Part shown: positions 1-6,601 of the stretch, in pieces
How the letters are laid out: each line of letters starts with the position of its first letter
How positions within the stretch are numbered: position 1 is the first letter of the stretch
Assembly: GCA_026987085.1 (NCBI GenBank)
Contig: JALSNH010000152.1
Location: 1 to 10,116 of the forward strand
From: Aquificota bacterium
GTDB taxonomy: Bacteria > Aquificota > Aquificia > Aquificales > QOAS01
Reading direction: 5' to 3'
DNA: 10,116 nt
The notes under the pieces: model-generated
What the model saw: only the letters and a program-made list of their open reading frames with translations
Database searches by the model: none
Told to the model about the DNA's origin: nothing
Program-made: the position numbers and the translations under genes

Positions 1-533
1 AAAGCGTTAACAAGCGGATTGGTAGCGTAGCTATCCTCATAAAATGTGTCCCCGCCGACGGTGGGAACCCCTATAGGGTTTCCGTATCCTCCTATCCCTT
101 TAACGACACCTTTATTGAGCTCCCTACTTTTGGAGTCCTTTCTTATATCTCCGAACCTCAAAGAGTCGGTTAAGGCTATAGGCCTGGCTCCCATAGAGAG
201 GATATCCCTTATAATCCCACCTACACCGGTTGCGGCACCGTGGAACGGCTCTATATAGGAAGGGTGGTTGTGGCTCTCTATCTTAAAGGCAACCCAAACC
301 TTGTCGTCTATCTCAACAACCCCCGCATTTTCACCGGGACCTTGAATCACCCAAGGTGCGGAGGTTGGAAACTTTCTTAAATGCCTTCTTGAGGATTTGT
401 AGGAGCAGTGTTCACTCCAAAGGGTTCCGAAAATACCAAGCTCCACCTCGTTAGGTCTCTTTTTAATCAGCTCCTGTAGGAGTTTGTATTCTTCATCCGT
501 TAAACCGTGCTCCTCCCAAGGTTTGCTCTCCAT
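1..533 (-). CDS. purL: Phosphoribosylformylglycinamidine synthase subunit PurL (partial, 5' part of gene)
   Basis: The first 177 codons are visible; the gene leaves the window at its left edge. PurL uses ATP and glutamine-derived ammonia to convert FGAR to FGAM in cytosolic purine synthesis, together with PurS and PurQ when it is the small bacterial type. The visible part contains the N-terminal conserved block LWSEHCSYKSS (about residues 38-48), the GPGENAG stretch (65-71) and the family's hallmark ESHNHPSYIEPF followed by GAATGVGGIIRD (86-110), which build the ATP/Mg site. The short N-terminus before EHCSYK fits the small PurL type rather than the long fused enzyme. The ATG is the only possible start, because an in-frame stop lies two codons upstream. 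No strong Shine-Dalgarno is seen. It lies 60 bp downstream of nusB on the same strand and is probably cotranscribed. Identification is firm; only the missing end is unknown. Confidence 0.96.
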   Translation of the reverse strand, partial: MESKPWEEHGLTDEEYKLLQELIKKRPNEVELGIFGTLWSEHCSYKSSRRHLRKFPTSAPWVIQGPGENAGVVEIDDKVWVAFKIESHNHPSYIEPFHGAATGVGGIIRDILSMGARPIALTDSLRFGDIRKDSKSRELNKGVVKGIGGYGNPIGVPTVGGDTFYEDSYATNPLVNA

Positions 534-593
534 AGCAGACTATTTTCTCTGATAACCAGTTTGCACAGAGCCAGAAGGATTAAAAAAGAAAAT

Positions 594-1502
594 TTACTGA
601 GAACTTCCGTTCTTATTTTGTCGGTTGTAAATGGCTGAAAGGACCCCATTAACAAACTTTGCAGCTTTTTGATTAACAAAAGCCTTAGCAAAGTCTATGT
701 AATCATTAAAAGCCCTACCGGGATCTTGAACTCCAACGTAGGTAAACTCTGCAGCTCCCAACCTTAAAAGGTTCCTTTCTATACTTCCCAACCTATCGAG
801 GGTCCACCCTTTTAAAAATTCCTCTATAAGACTATCAATTTCCAATCGATGCTTGCTGTAAGCATCTAATAAATTTGTAGCGTAATCCCTAATTTCCCCC
901 ATATCTTCCGAAACCCTTTTTTGGGAAAACTCGATAATCTCCTTCAAATAGGTTTTTACAATTTCTAAAATCTTTTGACGAAAGTCATTTTCCAAATCCT
1001 TTAGTTGTTCAAAGTTTTGCGGCAATTTTTCCTCTATTTGTTGTATTAACTTTATAAGCTCCTCAAAAAGTTCCCTTCTTTCCTTATCGATCCTTTTGAG
1101 ATTTTTAAAGTTTTTTTTAAGTTCCTCAAGTAGGTTTAAAGCCTTTTCTTTTCTCTTTTTGGATTTTTCGCTAAGCCACTCCGTAAATGTGAGGGAAAAA
1201 TTGTGAAATTCATCAATAGACTTAAGCAATGCATAAACAATATATAGAGCCTTTCGTAGTTTATCGGCTAAAATTTCTTCCTCAGAAAGATTTTCAAACT
1301 TCTTAGCGTAAACTTCAGTGTCAAATTCTTGCCCGCTTTCTATTTTCTTTAAAAGCTCCTCCGCCAAAGTTTTAGCGTGGTTGTAGCTCTCTTCCAATGT
1401 TTTCCAATAATTCTTTGCTATAGTCTCTATAGGTTCACCGGTTATATCCCACTGATATAAGATGTTAAAGGCGTGCTTTCTTGAGTATTTTCTAAAGCGC
1501 AT
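594..1502 (-). CDS. nusB: Transcription antitermination factor NusB with a large internal helical insertion
   Basis: NusB binds boxA RNA with ribosomal protein S10 (NusE) in rRNA antitermination and 30S biogenesis. Family members are usually about 130-160 residues; this one has 302. Residues 1-30 (YSRKHAFNILYQWDITGE) match the first NusB helix with its Arg/Lys-rich RNA-binding start. Residues 204-295 match the rest of the fold, including WTLDRLGSIERNLLRLGAAE, DPGRAFNDYIDFAK and the near-invariant KFVNGVL. Between them, roughly residues 40-200, lies about 160 residues rich in Lys, Glu and Leu, likely helical or coiled-coil, that ordinary NusB lacks. The reading frame is continuous through the insert, so it is not a frameshift artefact. 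The gene begins 31 bp after the tamB-like stop and ends 60 bp before purL, suggesting one transcript. No strong ribosome binding site is visible before the ATG. The two flanking parts are confident; what the insert does is unknown. Confidence 0.88.
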   Translation of the reverse strand: MRFRKYSRKHAFNILYQWDITGEPIETIAKNYWKTLEESYNHAKTLAEELLKKIESGQEFDTEVYAKKFENLSEEEILADKLRKALYIVYALLKSIDEFHNFSLTFTEWLSEKSKKRKEKALNLLEELKKNFKNLKRIDKERRELFEELIKLIQQIEEKLPQNFEQLKDLENDFRQKILEIVKTYLKEIIEFSQKRVSEDMGEIRDYATNLLDAYSKHRLEIDSLIEEFLKGWTLDRLGSIERNLLRLGAAEFTYVGVQDPGRAFNDYIDFAKAFVNQKAAKFVNGVLSAIYNRQNKNGSSQ

Positions 1503-1533
1503 TGCAAAAGCTTTTAAATTTAAACGGAAATGC

Positions 1534-4500
1534 TCAATGAGGTAGGCCGAAATCGTTTAGAAAACGAACATTTGTTGATATAGTTCCGTCGGAATAGCGA
1601 ACAAATCTCAAAAAGCTATTGAATAGGAATCTAACAGAGCCCCATAAATATGTTGCTTTAGGGTCGGTTGAGGGCACCCAGTGATAACCGATTAGTGCGG
1701 TATTTCCAAAGAACTTTTCTACAGTTATACCTACAACCAAACCTTCGTTAGGCTCGAAATAGGGTGCTAAAGAAATATTTATCCCTTCCAAAAATTGGGA
1801 GGAAATTCTGTTTACTATGTTTGTAGCTTCCGTTGAAATTCCTTTTAAAAGGATGGAAGTTAAGGGAGATTCTCCTATTGTGGATAGGATAGAGGAACCG
1901 GCACCCGAACCGGAAATAAGTTCCATCAAAAGTTCCTCTTTAGGTGCCGGAGGAACAGAATAGATATCAAATTTTAAATTTTGCCAAGGTAGATAACCGT
2001 AAATTTTTAAATATATAGTTTTGTCCGGAGCGTAATATACCAGCGGGAGATTTAGATAAACCTTTTCACCCCTCACAGAAATTTTTCCCAAATTCACATA
2101 GAAAGTTTTTCCCAAAATGTTTAACTTTCCATAGTTTATTGAAATATCTAACTTTTTAAGGTTATTTTTAATAAATCCTTCAAAAGTTATAACAAAATTA
2201 CCATTAGGAGTTTGTATATATACAGGAGACCTTGAATATAGATTCAAATTTAAAGAAATTGGTAATTTCCTATTCCCATTATTTTCTTCACTTTTAGGAA
2301 ATTCATATTTGTTTACCTTTATATAACCTCCAATACCTGTATTGACATTTAAAAATAACTTCCTTTTATAGGTAAAGTTTCCGTTTAAATCCAAATTGAG
2401 ATAAGAATTTAATGCGTCTTTATAAAAGAATCTAAGAGGTATAGAAACAAAGTTAAAACTACCGCTTAATTGTGCTCCAAAAGGATAACTTACCTGAATG
2501 TTTCCTAAAGGTGTTTGGGTAAATAGGTCTAATAGACCTATAAAGGTATCAATCTTTTTCCTGTTTGCGAAAAGGGATATGTATACCTTTAAAGGTTTAT
2601 AGAAATAGTAAGAGTAAAGCGTAAGTTCTTCCGAATAGCTCCAATTTAAGTTTTCAAGAAATTTATCTAATGTCCCTTTATAGGAGAAGGAAAAATTTAA
2701 ATACTTAGGTTGGGTAATAACAGTTTTAAACTTCTTAAGGAATATATTTAGAAAATCCCTTTTTATGGAAGTTTTTAAAGAGAAAACTATATTGTTATCT
2801 TTTAAGTTTCCAAAAGTTGTAAGTTTAATTTGACCTGTATTATTAAAGGTTTGTATGTTCCATTCTATATTTTTTAAGCTGTTTCCTTTTAATAAGATTT
2901 GTTTGAAACAAATTAAAGGAAAGTTTACATAAAAAATGCAGGAAGGGTAGCCTAAAAAACTAAATTTTTGACCTTTGAAGGTTCCGCTGTAGGGAATAAC
3001 AAAGAATATAAAAGAATTAATATCTTTAAAATTTAATAATCCTTCAGTTTTTAAAAATTTCTTTTCAAATGAAAAACTTCCTAGAATGGAAGTGTAATTA
3101 TTTTTAAGGACATAGTTTCCTTTCCAAATATTGGAAAATTTTTTATAACCTCCACTTAGGGAGTTTTTTAAAATCTTTATTTGCCAAAAACCTTTTATTG
3201 GAGTTAATTTGGTATCCACATAAAAAGGAATTTTTCTTTCATTAACCTGAAAAGAACCGTTGAGTTTTGCGTTAAATTCCTTTTTAATAGGAAAAATTTT
3301 AATTTTTCCCTTCCAATTGTTGGAAAAGTTTATAAAAACCCCTTGCTGGTTGGTTAAAATTTTGCTTTTAATATCCCTTAATTGTATATCTTTAAAAGTT
3401 AACTTTGATAGGTATATCAAAAATTTTCCTCTTTTTGAAAGTTTAGCTTCCAGTAGTGGAAAATTAAAATTTAAAGGATTTTGATTTATAAAAAGGTTCC
3501 CCCTTAGATAGCCCCATAAATATTTCCTTTTACTAATTAGGGTTCCTTCTGCGCTACCTTCCAACCGAATTTTTAAAACTTTGTTTTTACCTTCTACGTT
3601 AAATTTCTCCTCTTTTATAGAAAGGTTTTTATAGCTTAGGCTTTTCCAAAAACCTTCAATCGAATAGGTGCGTTTATAAAAGAAAGCGAACAGATTTAGA
3701 TTTGAAATATTTAAACCGCATAAATTATTAATATTGACCCTTTTAGCTAAAAGTTGAACTTTAATGGGCGAAAAGTTTGCGGTAATAGAACCCCCTTTAG
3801 GTGAGGACGCTAACAATTTCCCTTTTAGGGTTTTCAAATTCAAAAAACCTTCCGCGTAAAGGGAGTTATTTAAATCGTTTATTCCAAAAAAGAGATAACT
3901 ATTTGAAATAAGTCCTCCGAAAGTTAAGTTCGAATTAGAACAAAGATGGATGTTTCCTAAAAATCCCACTTTGGGAGAGTTTATAGTTCCAAAAACTTTT
4001 AATTTTGCCTGTAGAAGCTGATTATTTAAACCTCCTTTACCGTAAATTTTGTCTTTCCAAAGGGAACCTTCGTAGGTAAATTGGAAATTTTTAAAGTCCC
4101 CATTCAGGGAAGTTTTTATTTTCTTATCAAAAACTACCTTTGCGGAGAAAAATGCGTTTAATCCGCGTAGGTAATTATTCAATTGAATTTCACCTTTTTG
4201 TGGATTTATTCTTGTATCGAGTTCCCCTTTTAGGTTGGATATTTGATAGTTGGTATTACCAAAATAGGTGTGGAAATTGCCATAGATTTTTAAATCCTCT
4301 ACAGATGTAAGGGTTTGAGCTGAATTGTTTAAAACTTCCAAATATTGAAGTTTAATTTGGTTCTTTTGTATAGAAAAGCTATATAGGTTGATTGAAAAAT
4401 TTCCGTTTTTGATATATGTATCTTTTACGTAAAACTTAAAAGGGAATTCTGAAAAAATTTTTGCAAATAAAATGAGATTTTTTCTAATTTCCTTCCCATT

Positions 4501-4719
4501 TAAGGAAACTTTTTCCGAAATATAATCTTTAGTAGGCTTAATATCTATTGTTAAACTCCCAACTTTTATATTGAAACCTTTCCAAAGGAGGTTGTAAATT
4601 CCAAAATTTACATTACCTATGGTAGCTTTTATTTTTTCTACTTTAATTCCTACAAATGTTATCAGGGTTATAAGGAAAATTACAAAGAGTGTGACGAATA
4701 AAAACAGAAAACGCCACAT
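1534..4719 (-). CDS. tamB: TamB-like (DUF490) inner-membrane-anchored, periplasm-spanning protein
   Basis: A 1061-residue protein with one N-terminal membrane helix (about residues 3-25) followed by a very long stretch of alternating beta-strands with many Tyr, Phe, Asn and Gly and almost no Cys. This is the pattern of AsmA/TamB proteins, which form hydrophobic beta-taco grooves between inner and outer membranes and are thought to carry phospholipids outward or help outer-membrane protein assembly. The C-terminal 140 residues carry the TamB-type end: the strand IYGYLPWQNLKFDIYS, then PPAPKEELLMELISGSG (from about residue 923; compare the family's PP-x-x-x-EE-hydrophobic-L-x-x-G signature), then a helix and strands ending near FLNDFGLPH. 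It is somewhat shorter than the E. coli protein (about 1260). It is first in a leftward run with nusB and purL and diverges from a TonB-like gene. No TamA/BamA partner is in the window. Assignment rests on architecture and the C-terminal signature, since the middle diverges quickly in this family. Confidence 0.8.
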   Translation of the reverse strand: MWRFLFLFVTLFVIFLITLITFVGIKVEKIKATIGNVNFGIYNLLWKGFNIKVGSLTIDIKPTKDYISEKVSLNGKEIRKNLILFAKIFSEFPFKFYVKDTYIKNGNFSINLYSFSIQKNQIKLQYLEVLNNSAQTLTSVEDLKIYGNFHTYFGNTNYQISNLKGELDTRINPQKGEIQLNNYLRGLNAFFSAKVVFDKKIKTSLNGDFKNFQFTYEGSLWKDKIYGKGGLNNQLLQAKLKVFGTINSPKVGFLGNIHLCSNSNLTFGGLISNSYLFFGINDLNNSLYAEGFLNLKTLKGKLLASSPKGGSITANFSPIKVQLLAKRVNINNLCGLNISNLNLFAFFYKRTYSIEGFWKSLSYKNLSIKEEKFNVEGKNKVLKIRLEGSAEGTLISKRKYLWGYLRGNLFINQNPLNFNFPLLEAKLSKRGKFLIYLSKLTFKDIQLRDIKSKILTNQQGVFINFSNNWKGKIKIFPIKKEFNAKLNGSFQVNERKIPFYVDTKLTPIKGFWQIKILKNSLSGGYKKFSNIWKGNYVLKNNYTSILGSFSFEKKFLKTEGLLNFKDINSFIFFVIPYSGTFKGQKFSFLGYPSCIFYVNFPLICFKQILLKGNSLKNIEWNIQTFNNTGQIKLTTFGNLKDNNIVFSLKTSIKRDFLNIFLKKFKTVITQPKYLNFSFSYKGTLDKFLENLNWSYSEELTLYSYYFYKPLKVYISLFANRKKIDTFIGLLDLFTQTPLGNIQVSYPFGAQLSGSFNFVSIPLRFFYKDALNSYLNLDLNGNFTYKRKLFLNVNTGIGGYIKVNKYEFPKSEENNGNRKLPISLNLNLYSRSPVYIQTPNGNFVITFEGFIKNNLKKLDISINYGKLNILGKTFYVNLGKISVRGEKVYLNLPLVYYAPDKTIYLKIYGYLPWQNLKFDIYSVPPAPKEELLMELISGSGAGSSILSTIGESPLTSILLKGISTEATNIVNRISSQFLEGINISLAPYFEPNEGLVVGITVEKFFGNTALIGYHWVPSTDPKATYLWGSVRFLFNSFLRFVRYSDGTISTNVRFLNDFGLPH

Positions 4720-4753
4720 TTTAAATTTCTAAGAGAAATAATATTATCCGTTT
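4720..4753. promoter_or_regulatory. 34-bp divergent control region with two small palindromes
   Basis: This is all the DNA between the ATGs of the tamB-like gene (leftward) and the TonB-like gene (rightward). It holds ATTTCT-AAG-AGAAAT (4725-4739), a perfect 6-bp inverted repeat, overlapping by two bases ATAATATTAT (4738-4747), a perfect 10-bp palindrome. The second resembles a -10 box on both strands. If TATTAT (4742-4747) served rightward, transcription would begin about at the TonB-like ATG; used leftward, the tamB-like 5' leader would be about 12 nt. Neither gene has a convincing Shine-Dalgarno, which fits leaderless or near-leaderless transcripts. No matching -35 hexamer is obvious. In AT-rich DNA such repeats can arise by chance, so function is inferred. 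Confidence 0.4.
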
Positions 4754-5386
4754 ATGGTTAAGTATTTTTCTATTGCCTTCTTAATAAATGTTATTCTTTT
4801 CGTTTTCTATTCCTTCTGGCTTTACAATAGCTTAACCGGTATATTAAAGTCATCTAAGGAATATGTAGCTCCTATCCATATTTTTATAAAAACTGAAAAA
4901 GTAAATTTTCAAGAGTTAGAAAAAAATTCTCAATCCGCAGAGGCGGCTAACACTTATTCAAATGAAGAAACGAGTTTGCCCAAAAGAAAGTTAAAAGCGA
5001 AACAGTTAAATAGTGGCTCCTCCTTAATAAATTCCTTAGAGAAAGAGGTAGGGAAAGATTTCTTGCCTTTACTAAGTAAAATTTCAACAAAAGCTTCCGC
5101 TACCCTTTCGAGGAGCGGAAAATTAACCTTGAATACAAACCGTAGGTTGGTTTATATCCCGAAAATTAACCTTGTAAAGGTTTCGGTTCCTCCCGCACCC
5201 GCGGAGGTGAAAATTACTATACTTCCAGATGGTAGGGTTATTAATGCGGTATTGGTTAAAAGGAGTGGAAATGCCAAGTTGGACGAATTACTTTTAAGGT
5301 TCAGTAAAAATTTAAAATTTGAACCTATTAACGCACCTGTTATTCAGGAACTTTATATTGTTTATACCTTTACCATTAAAGGTTAG
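4754..5386 (+). CDS. TonB-like periplasmic protein (N-terminal anchor, C-terminal TonB domain)
   Basis: A 210-residue protein. Residues about 4-26 form one hydrophobic membrane helix, residues about 50-135 are a polar Lys/Ser/Asn-rich linker, and residues about 141-210 form a TonB-type C-terminal domain. That domain shows the typical order: a strand EVKITILPDGRVINAVLVKRSG, a helix with ELLLRFSKNLKFEPI, and a last strand ELYIVYTFTIKG. In TonB systems this domain touches the TonB box of outer-membrane receptors and transmits proton-motive-force energy from ExbB/ExbD. Here there is no exbB/exbD, no receptor gene nearby, and the linker lacks the long Pro-rich spacer of classical TonB. It may therefore be a TonB-domain protein with a structural role rather than an energy transducer for uptake. 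It diverges from the tamB-like gene, which suggests a shared envelope role. The ATG has no clear Shine-Dalgarno. The TonB fold call is fairly good; the substrate is unknown. Confidence 0.72.
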   Translation: MVKYFSIAFLINVILFVFYSFWLYNSLTGILKSSKEYVAPIHIFIKTEKVNFQELEKNSQSAEAANTYSNEETSLPKRKLKAKQLNSGSSLINSLEKEVGKDFLPLLSKISTKASATLSRSGKLTLNTNRRLVYIPKINLVKVSVPPAPAEVKITILPDGRVINAVLVKRSGNAKLDELLLRFSKNLKFEPINAPVIQELYIVYTFTIKG

Positions 5387-5391
5387 TTTTC
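5366..5391 (+). terminator. Intrinsic terminator overlapping the stop codon of the TonB-like gene
   Basis: ACCTTTA (5366-5372), loop CCAT (5373-5376) and TAAAGGT (5377-5383) form a perfect 7-bp stem with a tetraloop. They are followed by TAG and a T-rich tract (TTTTCTTTCC). The stem lies in the last codons and the tail begins in the stop codon. It works only rightward: read leftward, the hairpin is followed by an A/T mix without a U-run. The stem has only two G-C pairs, so its strength at high temperature is doubtful. Confidence 0.5.
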
Positions 5392-5396
5392 TTTCC

Positions 5397-5957
5397 TTAA
5401 ACCCTAAATTGGCCATTTACCAACTCCATAAACCTATTGAAGATTTCTTCTGTATGAAATTCCTTTTTGTGGGTTTTTAGCAAAATTTTCCAATCCCAAT
5501 AGTTGTTTTTAGCTTCCAAAAAGGAAACCTTTTCAAGGTTATCGTTTTCAAAAATCCCTACTAAAGTAGACATATAAGGCTGGTCTACTCCATAGCGTTT
5601 CCAACTAACAACACCGACAACAAACGCTTTATTTCCGTTTTTTTCTCCTAAACCGAAAAATCCCAAAACATCTTCCACCTGAGAAGGATAAAATTTCTTT
5701 AGTCCCTCTTTTAGAGCCTCAAATATTTTTTTGAAATCCTCCTCGGTAAGAGGTTGGGCGTTTTCCAAAGAGAGTTTTTGATTGGAACTGCCTTTTGAAG
5801 GTTCCTTTGTAAGTTTTATAACCTTTTTGGGAGTTGAAGTCTCCGTAGAAGGTTTTGAGGATATTACCGAACCATTTTTGCGTTCTTTTTCCTCTTCAAC
5901 CTTCTGCTGTTTTTTGTCGTTTTCACCTCTAGGGTGAAATTTAATAATCTTTGCCAT
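5397..5957 (-). CDS. Hypothetical protein with a charged N-terminal tail and a small C-terminal domain
   Basis: I do not recognise this 186-residue protein. It starts MAKIIKFHPR; residues about 10-65 are a low-complexity Lys/Glu/Ser/Thr stretch with no hydrophobic core, probably disordered. Residues about 70-186 look folded: an amphipathic helix (TEEDFKKIFEALKEGLKKFYP), then strands such as KAFVVGVVSWKRYG, STLVGIFEND and KVSFLEAKNNYWDWKILL, and a final helix (TEEIFNRFMELVNG). There is no signal peptide, membrane helix or cysteine, so it is probably cytoplasmic. The basic tail could bind nucleic acid or ribosomes, but that is a guess. The upstream 23 bp are shared with ybeY on the other strand, and its ATG abuts a 12-bp palindrome. 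The 3' end converges on the TonB-like gene with 10 bp between the stop codons. Coding style matches the neighbours, and the tight fit between two genes supports it being real. Confidence 0.75.
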   Translation of the reverse strand: MAKIIKFHPRGENDKKQQKVEEEKERKNGSVISSKPSTETSTPKKVIKLTKEPSKGSSNQKLSLENAQPLTEEDFKKIFEALKEGLKKFYPSQVEDVLGFFGLGEKNGNKAFVVGVVSWKRYGVDQPYMSTLVGIFENDNLEKVSFLEAKNNYWDWKILLKTHKKEFHTEEIFNRFMELVNGQFRV

Positions 5958-5969
5958 CTTTAATTAAAG
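5958..5969. promoter_or_regulatory. Perfect 12-bp palindrome between two divergent start codons
   Basis: CTTTAATTAAAG reads the same on both strands and fills half of the 23-bp space between the hypothetical gene (start 5957) and ybeY (start 5981). On the + strand its right end runs into AAAGGG, a possible ribosome binding site 9 bases before the ybeY GTG. On the - strand it touches the ATG, too close to act as a ribosome site. It may be an operator or chance in AT-rich DNA. There is no room for two ordinary promoters, so at least one must lie inside the opposite gene. Confidence 0.35.
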
Positions 5970-5980
5970 GGTATTAAGAG

Positions 5981-6514
5981 GTGGCAAACTTTTCCACTAT
6001 GCCTGTATATCTAACAGTTCAGCCTGAAAACATTAAAATGGACAATAAGACCCTTGAAGAGGTAAAAAAATTCGCAGATAGCCTATTAAAGGTCCTCAAA
6101 CTTGAAAATTTGGAACTAAGTTTGGTTTTTACCGACGACAAAACGATACGTCAACTGAATAGAGAGTGGAGAGGAAAAGATAAACCTACCGATGTTCTCT
6201 CTTTTCCTCAAGATTTTCCAGAAATGGATTTGGAATGTAATAAAGAACCTGCGGAAGTTTTGAACGAGGTTATAAGAAACTGTAAAGGTTGTAAAATTTT
6301 AGGAGATATTGTTATTTCCCTGGATACAGCCCAGAAGCAAGCCAAAGATTTTGATTGGAGTTTTGAAAACGAATTAAAAAGGTTGGTTTTGCATGGAATG
6401 GTTCACCTGTTAGGCTTCGACCACGAAAAATCTCCTATCGATGAGAAAAAATTTAGGGAAATTGAAAACTTTTTATGGAATCTTGTTGAAAAGGAAAAAC
6501 CTTTTAGGTGGTAA
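5981..6514 (+). CDS. ybeY: Endoribonuclease / rRNA maturation factor YbeY with a Cys-containing extra loop
   Basis: YbeY is a zinc-dependent endoribonuclease acting in 16S rRNA 3'-end maturation and ribosome quality control in the cytosol. The 177 residues show the family order: LSLVFTDD, then LNREWRGKDKPTDVLSFPQ (59-77), LGDIVISLDTAQKQA (107-121) and the zinc motif HGMVHLLGFDH (138-148) with His138, His142 and His148. Between DVLSFPQ and LGDIVIS, members usually have a short turn; here about 27 residues intervene and include Cys86, Cys101 and Cys104, the last two as CKGC. The start is either GTG at 5981, preceded by AAAGGG at 5966-5971, or ATG at 5999, whose nearest purine-rich site (GAGGTGG) is rather far at about 15 bases; I kept the GTG but the choice is open. 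An imperfect AAAAGG/CCTTTT repeat overlaps the 3' end without a T-run, so no terminator separates it clearly from the hydrogenase genes 87 bp on. Confidence 0.93.
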   Translation: MANFSTMPVYLTVQPENIKMDNKTLEEVKKFADSLLKVLKLENLELSLVFTDDKTIRQLNREWRGKDKPTDVLSFPQDFPEMDLECNKEPAEVLNEVIRNCKGCKILGDIVISLDTAQKQAKDFDWSFENELKRLVLHGMVHLLGFDHEKSPIDEKKFREIENFLWNLVEKEKPFRW

Positions 6515-6577
6515 AAATATTAGAAAATCCTTATATCCTTTCCTTCTTACCCTTTTGGTGATAAAGTTTAGAAATTG

Positions 6578-6599
6578 AGAAACCTTTTGGAGGGTTTTT
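6578..6599 (+). promoter_or_regulatory. Shine-Dalgarno of the hydrogenase small subunit inside a small hairpin
   Basis: GGAGGG (6589-6594) lies 7 bases before the small-subunit ATG and is a strong ribosome binding site. It overlaps an inverted repeat: AGAAACC (6578-6584) can pair with GGTTTTT (6593-6599) around loop TTTTGGAG, with one G-T pair. The hairpin would hold part of the Shine-Dalgarno in the loop and part in the stem. It is weak in energy, so control by it is only a possibility. Confidence 0.5.
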
Positions 6600-6601
6600 A
6601 A

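Noticed and set aside
46..258. 70-residue rightward open frame opposite purL
   Set aside because: It is the antisense of well-conserved PurL codons; its Pro/Leu-rich product reflects the other strand.
547..570. CTCTG/CAGAG inverted repeat between nusB and purL as a terminator or attenuator
   Set aside because: Five-bp stem with a 14-nt loop and no U-run on the leftward transcript; no purine riboswitch features could be recognised.
500..691. 63-residue leftward open frame spanning the nusB-purL junction, with a membrane-helix-like stretch
   Set aside because: It overlaps the real end of nusB and start of purL in another frame, has no ribosome binding site, and the hydrophobic run comes from AT-rich linker DNA.
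1506..1524. AAAAGCTTTT and TTTAAATTTAAA palindromes in the 31-bp gap between the tamB-like gene and nusB
   Set aside because: Short A/T palindromes are expected by chance here, and there is no T-run or nearby promoter-like pair to give them a role.
3260..3484. 74-residue rightward open frame inside the tamB-like gene
   Set aside because: Long antisense frames are expected opposite this low-complexity, beta-rich coding sequence; no ribosome binding site.
6489..6505. AAAAGG/CCTTTT hairpin at the 3' end of ybeY as a terminator
   Set aside because: Only a 6-bp stem with two G-C pairs, and it is followed by AGGTGG rather than a T-run.
6515..6601. Search for a hydrogenase promoter (sigma-70-type or sigma-54-type) before the small subunit
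   Set aside because: No TGGCAC-N5-TTGC element and no -35/-10 pair with acceptable spacing; only isolated TTATAT and TTGGTG words are present.
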